The notes below the pieces were generated by a model. It saw only the letters and a list, made by a program, of their open reading frames with translations, was not told the origin of the DNA and did no database searches. The position numbers and the translations under genes were made by a program. From Phytophthora colocasiae (Eukaryota > Oomycota > Peronosporomycetes > Peronosporales > Peronosporaceae), in contig JAGKQI010000097.1 in assembly GCA_018806915.1 (NCBI GenBank), positions 186,001 through 250,000 on the forward strand: DNA of 64,000 bases, read 5' to 3'. Shown one piece after another: positions 43,213-54,781 of this stretch. Each line of letters begins with the position of its first letter. Position 1 is the first letter of the stretch.

Positions 43213-43546
43213 AACGTTGAAAGCACTAGTAAAACTTTTAGTGGAGTTTTTTAGTAGGCTTTCGCTTTCGTCAGCGACCTTTAACCCATAGGTTTCAGTC
43301 CCTTCTAACCTTGCGCTGTGGGGGTCTCCTTGCAAAAATGCAGCAGCGTCGATCGTCACCTTGATCATGAATCTGTATCGGTTGCAACTTGCAAGCATTC
43401 GATAGTCGAACGCAGTAGCCATGTTGTAGTACGAAAGGCTGTACAGGCGTTTCGAGAAAGCCCGCGTCTTCCATGAATCATGGCACATACTTGGTGCCCT
43501 TTGCCAAGAGGAAACAATACGCTCATTGCACCTCCAACATCCGAAC

Positions 43547-43562
43547 TTTCATTCTCCAATTT
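43547..43562 (+). promoter_or_regulatory. Initiator of CAR2
   Basis: TTTCATTCTCCAATTT matches the oomycete Inr except for the first two bases, 43 bases before the ATG as in CAR1. Confidence 0.7.
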
Positions 43563-43604
43563 CCCCATTGGCAGCGACATCAACCTTCGCTTTGGAATTA
43601 ACCG

Positions 43605-46600
43605 ATGCATCCGAGAAGACCTGCAACGGCGGCGGCTCTCGTCAGTCTCCTCGCGGCCGGACTCGTATCCGCCGACGTCCCTGTCGGCGTCCAGCATGAT
43701 GCAACCTACACGTTGACAGAGGATTGCGGTGTGCCGTGTGGTGGTGATGGAGACGCTCCAACTGGAACTGCTTGTCCCAAGGCCGGCGACGTCGCTACTA
43801 GTGACTGTCAACCCTACCTTTTGTCCTACAACGGTGCAGTTTGTGTCGCTCCTGTTGATGCTGAGTGTGTTGTCATTCATGATACTACGTGGGGTTGCGC
43901 GTTCCCCAAGACTGGTGGATACTCTTCAGCTGCTGAAGCCGAGACGGTTGGGGCCTACGATGATGGGAGCTCTGGCTTGGGAGGCGATGAAGACGTCCAG
44001 GCTGGTTATGATACTACTCTTGACAAACCATTGGGCGTGAACTGTGACGTTGCCACTAAAACGGGTGGAACGACAAAGGAGAACGGCAACTACGGCTCGA
44101 CCGGCACAACCGGTGGTACTCCCACTACTGAAGGGGGTTATGGGACTACCACTGGGACGACTGGTACTACTGAAGGCGTGACCAGTGGTGGGTATGGGCC
44201 TGCTACCCCTGGAACTACTGAAGGTGTTACTAGTGGTGGGTACGGGCCCGCGACTACTGGAACCACAACGACTGGCACTACGGATTCTGGAGTCACGACG
44301 GGCGGCTACGGTTCCCCCGAGACCGTTGAAGGTGGGAAGACGACGGTAGAGTACTCTGGAACAACTGAGACAACGGAAGGCGGAGAGACTACCGTTGACT
44401 ACGGTACTACGGACACTACTGGCCCGGCGGGGGCTTACACGTCTGGTGGTACGACAACGGAGGGAGGTGAGACCACCACGAACTACCCCAGTGGTGGTGG
44501 CGATGACTATCCAACCAGCACCACGAACTACCCCAGTGGTGAGGACAACGGCTACCCAACCGGCACAACCGGGTCCTACTCCACTGGCACCACGGACTAC
44601 AGCGGTAGCGGCAAGACTACTGGGCTGTACACCCCAGGCACGACAGAGGGCGGCGAGGCTTCGACAGACTGCAGTGGAAGTGACAAAACTACCGGTTCAT
44701 ACACCACGGGTACTACTGAGGGTGGTAAGGACTACCACAGCGGTGGTGGTAATGACTACCCAACCGGCACCACGACAACCTACCCTACCGGCACAACCGA
44801 GGGCGGTAACGACTACCATGTAGGGGGTGGCAACGACTACCCGACCGGCACTAATGAAGGTGGTGAGGACTACCACAGCGGTGGTGGCAAGGACTACCCA
44901 AGCTATTCTACGACGGACTACCCTACCGGCTCTACCGAGAGCGGAGAGGATTACCACACCGGTGATGGGAACAACTACCACGCCACGACGGACTACCCCA
45001 GTGGTGGAGGCAATGACTACCCAACCTACACGACGGACTACACTAGTGGTAGTGGCAAGACTACCGGGTCATACCCAACTGGTACCAAGGAATACAGCGG
45101 TAGTGGCAAAACCACAAATCCATACACCCCCGGCACAACCGAAGGCGGTGAAGCCTCAGCGGACTGCAGTGGAAGTGGTAAAACTACCGGCTCATACACC
45201 ACGGGCACAACTGAAGGCGGTGAGGTAGACTACCACACTGGTGGTGGCAAGGACTACTCGACCGGCACGACCGAGGGCGGTGAAACAACAACGGACTACC
45301 CCAGTGGTGGCAACAAGGACTACAGTGGCAAGACAACTGGGTCCTACCCCACCGGCACCACGGAATACAGCAAAACTACAGCTCCATACACCCCTGGTAC
45401 GACCGAGGATAACGAGGCCTCGACGGACTGCAGCGGGAGTGATAAGACTACTAGCCCATACACCCCCGGCACTACTGAGGGTGGTGAGGCATCAACGGAC
45501 TACCCTACTGGGACTACCGAGGGCGGTGAGGATTACCACACCGGTGGTGGCAAGGATTACTCGACCGGTACTACGGAAGGCGGCGAGACTACATCGGACT
45601 ACCACACCGGCACTATTGAGGGTGGCGAGACGTCGACGGACTACCACACTGGTAGCAACAAGGATTATCCTACTGGCACGACTGAGGGTGGTGATGCTAC
45701 AACGGACTACCCAGACCATGACACCGATGGAGCACCGGAGGATGATGAAACTGATGAGCCCTACGACGAGACTGAATCTCCGGTAGAAGAATCCTCGGAG
45801 GCCACCGCTGGCTACCCTACGGAAGAAAACACTGAGTATCCAACCGAGGAGACTAAATACCCGTCGACTGAAGCACCAGAAGAAGACACGAAATACCCAG
45901 TGGAGGACACGAAATACCCTACGGAAGAGTCCACAGAAGCACCATAAGAGGAAACCACGGAGCCTTGCGACACTCAAGAACCAGAGGAGACGGAAGCACC
46001 AGAGGAGACGGAAGCACCAGAGGATACTACGGAGCCACCCGCTGATACTACGGAGCCTCCTGCTGACACTCAAGAACCAGAGGAGACGGAAGCACCGGAG
46101 GATACTACCCAACCCCCCGTCGACACTACGGAGCCTCCCGCTGACACAACTGAGCCACCTGCAGACACGACAGAGCCCCCTACCGATACGACAGAGCCTC
46201 CTGCTGATACTACGGAGCCACCTGCTGATACAACTGAGCCCCCTGCTGACACGACCGAGCCGCCTGCTGATACGACAGAGCCACCTGCAGATACTACGGA
46301 ACCTCCTGCCGATACTACGGAGCCTCCTGCAGATACTACGGAGCCTCCTGCAGATACTACGGAGCCACCTGCCGATACTACGGAACCTCCTGCCGATACT
46401 ACAGAGCCTCCTGCTGATACTACAGAGCCCCCCGAGGATACTCCGTGTGACAACCAAGGAGTTAATGGCATTGGTGTGGAGAACAAGGTGCACTACGACA
46501 ACGCTGATATTTACTACAGAAATATTGCCGCTCGGAACACGCAGTCCTGGCACTCGTGCTGCCGTCGGTGCTATAACGACGCCGAGTGCGAGGCCTTCAG

Positions 46601-46712
46601 CTTCTTCCAAGACAATGCAGAGTCCATTTGCGAGAATACGCGTTCGACCGACGGGATGTTAGAGGATCAGCAAAACTGGCAGGCGGGTCACATGCGCCGC
46701 AGCATCCAGTGA
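43605..46712 (+). pseudogene. CAR2: mucin-like acidic-repeat protein with PAN domain, premature stop
   Basis: A near-identical twin of CAR1 through the signal peptide, cysteine domain and TTGTTEGG region, with a few indels of whole repeats. The frame ends at TAA 45945-45947, where CAR1 has GAC (two transversions in one codon). After the stop the same frame stays open through an acidic linker, only about 17 PADTTEP-type units and the PAN domain (HSCCRRCYNDAECEAFSFF), ending at 46712. Either a single nonsense change inactivates it, or the two bases are miscalled. The array is about one-sixth as long as that of CAR1. Confidence 0.8.
46024..46438 (+). repeat. Short 21-bp PADTTEP array of CAR2
   Basis: About 17 units, interrupted once by a duplicated linker segment (TQEPEETEAPE at about 46069-46100). 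Confidence 0.85.
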
Positions 46713-47896
46713 GCCCTATGAACAGCGGTAGAGCGCACAGTAGTGTCTGAACAAACTGCATATAAAACAACTTGATGTGAGCATTCCACTACAAGTAGAA
46801 CTTGAATCGAATGCAAAGTTTTCCATTACCTTGGCATGTGGCACCTTGATAATGGCGACAAGAGGCTTGCCCCACCGTGACTACTGGCTTAGCATATTCA
46901 TACCACAGAATGCAAAGGACTCTGAAGATGACAGCAACGTCTGCGTGACCAACATTCGCCTACAAAAAGTCGTATAAACTCTTCGAGAAAACTTGCACTA
47001 CACGATTGAGAAGCTCCTGTTGGTGGTCATGGATAGTCGTTAGGGAAGTACTGGAACGGTCTGACTAACTACCAAAGGCAGAGCTTGACACTACCTGTGC
47101 TTACACCTCTCGACAACTGACGATCATAGCCGTGGTAAGGACCAAGACTACCACATCGTACCACTTCGACATGATGTAGTCTCGTCGGACTGTAGTGGAA
47201 GTAGCAAACCGACTTCGTTAGCGATTACTACTTTTCCCACAGTCAGGATATGTCATTGCAGACTGGAAACAACACCACAAACTACTGGAGAGTCCAGCAA
47301 TTGTTTTTCATACTACTTGGCGGCTACGCAACAAGATTTTCACTTCAAGGAAACAGACACAGAAAAATTGAGCACTCAGGAAACGTCGTTAGACACTACC
47401 AACATATCTAGCGAGGACCTGGGGCTGGGTGATCAGTTCTTTAAGTTTGATCACGAGTGACGTGTTTTTGAAGAATGGGTGTTTGAACAAGTTGGGTGCA
47501 ACTGCTATCTATAAAACATTTAGGTGAAACTAAAAAATCTTTTATAGGTTCGTCTATTTAAAAAAAAATGGCGCGCGGAGGGCGAGCCGTCGGTGTGTCC
47601 TGTGAATGCTGCGAGTGCTGGGACGACTGGGACGACTGGGACGAAGGAGGTTGCTGGTACTGCGGCGGGTGCTGCTGCGCACTGTTCAGGAGTCCACGCT
47701 GGACAAAAATGTCCAAGGATTGTCCAAAAGGTCGTACAAAACTGGGAGAAAGCCTCGCACGCAACATCATTTAACTCTTTACTCTCAACCATTCCCATTG
47801 TGAATTACAAGCGCTGGGTACCCCAAGTAACCGAAAAGCAGCCATGGCCCTCCAGCAAGTCACCTTTGATCTTCTACATTCTCCGCTCTACCCCAG
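46713..47896. other. Intergenic region with CAR-like relics
   Basis: The first 100 bases resemble the 3' flank of CAR1 (ACTTGAAT...GAATGCA). Around 47130-47230, degraded words of the central CAR region are readable (GTAAGGACCAAGACTACCAC, GACTGTAGTGGAAGTAGCAAA). A CGACTGG tandem (about 47621-47645) encodes nothing certain. The last part shares the motif GCAACATCATTTAAC with the upstream region of CAR4. Confidence 0.5.
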
Positions 47897-47912
47897 ACTC
47901 ATTCTCCAATTT
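47897..47912 (+). promoter_or_regulatory. Initiator of CAR3
   Basis: ACTCATTCTCCAATTT, a 15 of 16 match to the oomycete Inr, ends 29 bases before the ATG. Confidence 0.75.
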
Positions 47913-47941
47913 TCTCGTGACCAACAACTTGGACTTCGCCA

Positions 47942-50900
47942 ATGTCCGCGAGGAAATCCGCCACCGCGGCCCTCGCCGGCATCTTCGCGACTGGAATCGT
48001 TTCGGCTGACGTCCCGATCGGCGTACTGCACGATGCAACCTACGCAGTACCGGAATCTCGAGGGATCCCGTGCTCTGGCACTGGTGCAGCTCCTGCTGGA
48101 ACTGCGTGTCCAAAGGCTGGTGACGTCGCTACTGGCGACTGCCACCCGTATCTCTCGTCTTACAACGGAGCCATATGTGTCGCCCCGGTGGATGCCCAGT
48201 GTGTTGTCATTCAAGAAAACGTGTGGGGTTGTACGTTCCCGAACACCCTTTACTCTTCGGCTGCTGAAGCTGAGACTGTCGGGACCTACGACGGTGGAAG
48301 CTCTGGCTGGGACGACGACGAAACTGTCGGGTCCTACGACGGTCGAAGCTATGGCTGGGACGATGATAGCGAAGAAGTCGGCTACGATACGATCCTTCGT
48401 AAACCATTCGATCTGAGTAGTCCTCCGACGGGGACTACGACTGAAGTGGGTGGAACGACCGCAAATGGCAACTATGATTCGACGACCGGAGGCGGTGGTG
48501 GCTATAGTACTACCTCCACTGGAACAACGAGCCACAACACTGGTGACCACGGTTCTACGACAATTGGCACTACCGAAGGTGGCGTGGCAAGCAGAGGGTA
48601 TGGAACCGGAACCAAGACAAGCGGCACTATTGATAGTGGAGGTGTTATGGGCGGCTACGGTTCAACTGGCACTGCCGAAGGTGGAGTGGCAAACGGAGGG
48701 TATGGAACCGGAACCAAGACAAGCGGCACTATTGATAGTGGAGGCGCTATGTGCGGCTACGGTTCAACTGAGGCTGTAGCGGGTGGGCAGCCAACTGGTG
48801 ACTATTTGACTGGAACGACTGATACAGCAGAAGGTGGGGAGACAACCGTTGAATATGGCTCTACGGGAACCACTACGACGGGAGATTACACCTTTGGTGG
48901 GGCGGAAACGACGAAAGGCGGTGAGACCACGACAGTCCACCCCAGTGGCGGCGGCAACGACTATTACTCAGCCGACACGACGACCTACACTAGCGTTAGT
49001 GACAAGTCTACTGTCCCGTACTCCACGGGCACGGCCAAGGGTGGTGAAACCTCGACGGACTGCAGTGGGGACGACAAACCTACTGATTCATATAGTACCG
49101 GTACTACCGAGGGTGGTGAGACCACGACGGACTACCACACTGGCGGTGGCAACGGCTATCACGCTGGCGGTGGCAACGGCTACCACACCGGTGGTGGCAA
49201 GGACTACTCAACCAGCACGACGGACTATATCAGTGGTAGTGTCAAGCCTACCGGATCGTACCCCACCAGCACGAATGAGGGCAGTGCAACCACGACAGCC
49301 TATCACACTGGTGGCGACAAGGACTACTCAACCAGCACGATGGACTACAGCGACAAGACTATTGGCTCGTACACGACCAAGGACGGTGAGACTACTACGT
49401 ACTACCCTGCTCATGAGACATATGAAGCACCGGACGACTCAGAAACTCCTTCGAAGTATGATGATCATGAACAAGGGCCTGGCACACTTGGGCCTGAAAC
49501 TGATGAGCCCTGTGACGAGCCGGTAGAAGGATCGACGGAAGCACCCAACGAATATCCCACTGAAGAGTATGGGGACTTCTCGACCAAGTATCCTGGCGAG
49601 GAATCCTCGGAGCCCTCTACCCGATATCCCGGTGAAGAATCAACCACAGCACCGGAAGCGTACGCTACCCAGTCTCCTGTTGATACGATGGAGCCACAGA
49701 CAGAGGAACCATGCGACACTGACCAGCCCGAAGATACTCCAGCTTACCCAACACATCCATACGGAACAACAACACAGACTCCCGATGGCACTACGACTCA
49801 AACGCCTGATGGCACGACCACGCAGACTCCCGATGGCACTACAACTCAAACGCCTGATGGCACTACGACTCAAACGCCTGATGGCACGACCACGCAGACT
49901 CCCGATGGCACTACGACTCAACGGCCTGATGACACTACGACTCAAACGCCTGATGGCACGACCACGCAGACTCCCGATGGCACTACGACACAGACTCCCG
50001 ATGGAGCTACGACACAGACTCCCGATGGTGCTACGACGCAGACTCCCGATGGCACTACGTCCCAAACTCCCGATGGTGCTACGACACAGACTCCCGATGG
50101 AGCTACGACCCAAACTCCCGATGGCACTACGTCCCAAACTCCCGATGGTGCTACGACACAGACTCCCGATGGAGCTACGACGCAGACTCCCGATGGTGCC
50201 ACAACGCAGACTCCCGATGGTGCTACGACGCAGACTCCCGATGGTGCTACGACGCAGACTCCCGATGGTGCTACGACCCAAACTCCCGATGGTGCTACTA
50301 CGCAAACTCCCGATGGAGCTACGACGCAGACTCCCGATGGTGCTACGACCCAAACTCCCGATGGTGCTACGACGCAGACTCCCGATGGAGCTACGACGCA
50401 GACTCCCGATGGTGCTACGACGCAGACTCCCGATTGTGCTACGACCTAAACTCCCGATGGTGCTACGACGCAGACTCCCGATGGTGCTACGACCTAAACT
50501 CCCGATGGAGCTACGACGCAGACTCCCGATGGAGCTACGACGCAGACTCCCGATGGAGCTACGACGCAGACTCCCGATGGTGCTACGACGCAGACTCCCG
50601 ATGGCACTACGTCCCAAACTCCCGATGGTGCTACGACACAGACTCCCGATGGAGCTACGACCCAAACTCCCGATGGTGCTACGACGCAGACTCCCGATGG
50701 TGCTACGACGCAGACTCCCGATGGAGCCACAACGGAGACTCCCGATGGTGCTACGACACAGACTCCCGATGGAGCCACAACGCAGACTCCCGATGGAGCC
50801 ACAACGCAAACTCCCGATGGAGCTACGACACAGACTCCCGATGGTGCTGACCCAAACTCCTGATGAGTGCATGACGCAGACTCCCGATGGTGCTACGACG

Positions 50901-52516
50901 CGGGCACGATGGTGCTACCACGCAGACTCCCGATGGCTACATGACGCAAACTCCCGATGGTGCTACGACGCAGACTCCCGATGAGCTACGACGCAGACTC
51001 CAGCGCCAACGCAGACTGCTGATGAAAGCAGGCGACGCAGACTTTCCTCGATGGAGCTACGACACAGACTCCCGATGGAGCCACAACGCAGACTCCCGAT
51101 GGTGCTACGACACAGACTCCCGATGGAGCTACGACGCAGACTCCCGATGGTGCTACGACGCAGACTCCCGATGGTGCTACGACGCAGACTCCCGATGGTG
51201 CTACGACGCAGACTCCCGATGGAGCTACGACGCAGACTCCCGATGGAGCTACGACGCAGACTCCCGATGGAGCCACAACGCAGACTCCCGATGGTGGTAC
51301 GACGCAGACTCCCGATGGTGCTACTACACAGACTCCCGATGGAGCTACGACCCAAACTCCAGATGGAGCTACGACGCAGACTCCCGATGGTGCTACGACG
51401 CAGACTCCCGATGGTGCTACGACGCAGACTCCCGATGGAGCCACAACGCAGACTCCCGATGGTGGTACGACGCAGACTCCCGATGGCACTACAACTCAAA
51501 CGCCTGATGGCACTACGACTCAAACGCCTGATGGCACGACCACGCAGACTCCCGATGGCACTACGACTCAACCGCCTGATGACACTACGACTCAAACGCC
51601 TGATGGCACGACCACGCAGACTCCCGATGGCACTACGACTCAACCGCCTGATGACTCTACGACTCAAACGCCTGATGGCACGACCACGCAGACTCCCGAT
51701 GGCACTACGACGCAGACTCCCGATGGAGCTACGACGCAGACTCCCGATGGAGCTACGACGCAGACTCCCGATGGAGCTACGACGCAGACTCCCGATGGAG
51801 CTACGACGCAAACTCCCGATGGAGCTACGACGCAGACTCCCGATGGAGCCACAACGCAAACTCCCGATGGAGCTACGACGCAGACTCCCGATGGAGCTAC
51901 GACACAGACTCCCGATGGTGCTACGACACAGACTCCCGATGGAGCTACGACGCAGACTCCCGATGGAGCTACGACGCAGACTCCCGATGGTGCTACGACG
52001 CAGACTCCCGATGGTGCTACGACGCAGACTCCCGATGGAGCCACAACGCAGACTCCCGATGGTGCTACGACGCAGACTCCCGATGGTGCTACGACCCAAA
52101 CTCCCGATGGAGCTACGACCCAAACTCCCGATGGTGCTACGACGCAGACCCCTGACGGAGGAACTACTTCACCGCCAACGACCGCGCCTCCAACGACTGC
52201 GCCTCCAACAACCGCACCTCCAACGACCGCTCCTCCAACGACTCAATCTCCGACACCATGCGACAATCAAGGCAGGAATGGTATTGGTGTTGAGAACAAG
52301 GTGCGCTACATTAATAGCGGCATTTACAGCACCACTGATAGTGCACGAAATGACCAATCCTGGCATTCTTGCTGCGTCATGTGCTATAACGCTCCGAGTT
52401 GCAAAGCCTTTAGTTTCAGGCAAATATCATCGACTGCACGGTGTGAGTTGACGACTTCGGCCACAGGCAAAACAGAAAACCAGGACGACTGGCAGGCAGG
52501 CAACATGGGCCGCTAA
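47942..52516 (+). pseudogene. CAR3: mucin-like TPDGTTTQ-repeat protein with PAN domain, several stops
   Basis: Signal peptide (MSARKSATAALAGIFATGIVSA), a cysteine domain homologous to CAR1/2 (DVPIGVLHDATYAVPES), a Gly/Thr region, an acidic linker and about 100 units of the 8-residue repeat TPDG(T/A)TTQ. In-frame TAA codons at 50447-50449 and 50495-50497 arise where CCAAAC became CTAAAC, and a scrambled stretch at 50848-51050 adds a TGA at 50861. The original frame resumes at 51050 and is open to the PAN domain (NDQSWHSCCVMCY...CKAFSF), ending at 52516. The first 2 kb is nearly identical to CAR4. Confidence 0.8.
49771..52160 (+). repeat. 24-bp tandem array encoding TPDGTTTQ in CAR3
   Basis: About 99 units of ACTCCCGATGGTGCTACGAC-type 24-mers, disturbed at 50848-51050. 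Blocks with the CAAACGCCTGATGGC variant recur at 49797-49970 and 51496-51690, indicating block duplication. Confidence 0.92.
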
Positions 52517-54469
52517 AACGGACATCAAGGCACAGTGTTGTTTATATAACTTAATGACAGAGAACGATCGTAATGCAGATTCATGCTTTACTTTGTATAC
52601 CGCTGCCAATTTGACTGAGCTTAATGCTATTGACTTCGACCAAGCTTTCCTATTCTGCTACCATGGATCATTAAAAGTTAATGATAGTAATGCACGTAAC
52701 AATGGCATCTGGGCTGTGGCATTCTCGTCGTCATGTATGGAACGCCTCCGTGCCACAAAGTTATGGAGCAGCTCCTTCGAAAAGTTAAGACGATATTAGA
52801 TACTTGAAATACAATCTTGGCATGAGCAGCAAGTACTAGCTTTGCCGAGGGGAGGCCTTCGGAAGCGAATCGGCCCCGTTCGCGTACCTCGATGACCATA
52901 CTCGTCCAGCATTCCGTGCTGAACTGTAGCTGTAGGCCTTTGATCCAATATCTAATGCCATCAGACTGATGCACACATTGGGCCCACGTAGCTTCGATTT
53001 GTTGCTACTTCGTCCATACTTTCCGTCACGGACCACTTGATTTCGTATCTGCCATAATATGGTGATTCCGATGCTGCAAAAAGACGACCAGATCCGGTTT
53101 GGTTGCTGCTCATACTCCTTCTTCCATTGACCGTATTGAAAAACAGCTCCTCCAATTGCGCGCCAAACTCAGCCGTGTGCTGGCTTCAACAGCGCTGAGC
53201 CGAATCAACGTCAGCGAGTGGTCTCGGTGGAGTACTCCACGTGATTCACGCCGCACTTTCGCAATCACTGCAACGGACTTTGACGTTGCAGTGGTCAACA
53301 TTCACCCACCCTAGACCCCGAGGCCAGTGACTAAAGTGAGTGGGCTTAGTAGTACTCTCATTGAGAGCGTCTACCTATCCATATATTTCCATGCAGAAAC
53401 AAAGCGATATCCTAGCGCTCGTTAAGTGTGCACTTAAAAATCGCTGCAAAACCTTCCCAGAGCAGCAGCGGGCTCTTGTATAGATTGGACTTGACACAAG
53501 CCGTGCATTGCTTTGATTCTGGGCCCCAACACCAAGAATTTGCGAGAATTATTACTCCAGAAGTACGAGGCCATGAAGGTGATCGACGTCATCAATGATA
53601 TCGAGTGCATTGAGGCTGTTCCAGCCAAATTGAGGCGCTGCTGAACCAACTAGACTTGATTTTCAGCGAGCTACTCGATGCATAAGAAAGCAGTGAGCGA
53701 GGCCAGGCAGGTTCATAATATGATGGCAATCCATAGAACAGTGACACGGGCACAATCAATAAACGAGTGCTACTCAGTCCCCGCAGACTCGCAGTCAAAG
53801 CACTCGTACTCTCCGACTTGCGTTGGAGAAAACAAAACAAACCGACAGTGTGTAGGACGAAGCTTCTAATACAAGCGGAACTGTAGACCAGTGTACCCAC
53901 TTGACGATGGTCCTTGAGCGCCAGAAGAGTATCGACCAGGGATAGTTGCGTAACTCCAGTGTATCACCCATGGCATCTTGGTCAGACACGGAAAAGCACC
54001 GACCACACCGTTTCGAAATACCCCAACTGGTAGCGCAAAAGCTTCCGGAATGACTAGCTGGTTCCTGGAACACACCGTCAGGACACAACTTGGCCCACCA
54101 GCGTGCTTAAACCATCGTAAAGACGAGTTGCTGGACACGAGGAGAAAACAAGGCAAAGATTGAGTAACCATGGGCTACTCTCATTCATCAGACAGCGGCA
54201 ATCATAAGGCGCAGCAAAAGCGATGTGAAAGTCTCACATTGGACCAGCCCGTACCGTCAAAGTACATCACTTGCCTGGGATAATCTGGACCTGGAGGTGA
54301 GAATTATACCACACGTTTTCCGCTAGCTCAACGATACATCCCAATGATGCAGCACGAATAGGAGTACAACGAGCAAAGATGCTGAGCTGGTAATCACGAC
54401 CAAAGGAATGACTGTAAGATCGTGCAACGGTTTGCATTTTATCCAGCTTGTAACCACTAAGATTTTTGG
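52517..54469. other. Intergenic region with a decayed duplicated segment
   Basis: No intact gene. About 53130-53270 matches 63015-63420 in pieces (for example GCTGGCTTCAACAGCGCTG and GTGGAGTACTCC), so an older unit comprising a CAR gene and an unknown downstream gene was duplicated. The coding strand of that unknown gene seems to be minus (RESRGVLHRDHS versus RQHARGVLHPENRS). 53340-54470 shows only short frames. Confidence 0.45.
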
Positions 54470-54651
54470 TTAACCCCTTAGTTCCCGTATGTTGGACCGT
54501 GCAACATAAGCGATGTATACCCTAATTCATTTTTCTCGCAGCATCTTTACTATGTTGTACCCTACAACATAACATGTATTTTCACTTAGTGTTTGTATTT
54601 GTCTTGATCTCATACAAATACAATGATATTTTTTGCGCGAAAAATGGACAA

Positions 54652-54667
54652 ATGCACAGGTTTAGGT
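54652..54667 (+). promoter_or_regulatory. ATGCACAGG box in the PLE-D leader
   Basis: ATGCACAGGTTTAGGT, a variant of the box in PLE-C and the MITE, about 115 bases before the transposase ATG, the same distance as in PLE-C. Confidence 0.5.
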
Positions 54668-54781
54668 TTTAACTTTCCTGCAGCTTCCGTATACATTCAA
54701 GAGAAAGGAGGCTGGCACCCATCAAATTGGTGATCGACGGCCACGAAGCCCTCATTCGAGAAAACGCTGAAGAAAGAGACA

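Larger units (their letters stand above)
39380..43236 (+). mobile_element. hAT-family element between CAR1 and CAR2
   Basis: An intact hAT transposase frame is bounded by imperfect inverted repeats: AGTTTTAGTTAGTCCTTTCAAC at 39381-39402 and its near complement at 43213-43236 (GTTGAAAGCACTAGTAAAACT). Further GTTATC/GATAAC words lie just inside both ends. An 8-bp target duplication was not evident, so the outer ends may be off by a few bases. Confidence 0.7.

Noticed and set aside
39361..43245. 8-bp target-site duplication of the hAT element
   Set aside because: Compared several candidate boundaries at both ends without finding matching octamers; left undefined.
47568..48009. Small Cys/Trp-rich or Ala/Gly-rich protein genes upstream of CAR3
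   Set aside because: Frames arise from a GGGACGACT tandem and run into the CAR3 start in the wrong frame; no signal peptide or homologue recognised.
49569..52451. Arg/Leu-rich and Ser/Gly-rich frames of 400-470 codons over the CAR3 array
   Set aside because: Shadows of the 24-base repeat in other frames; composition is fully determined by the TPDGTTTQ codons.
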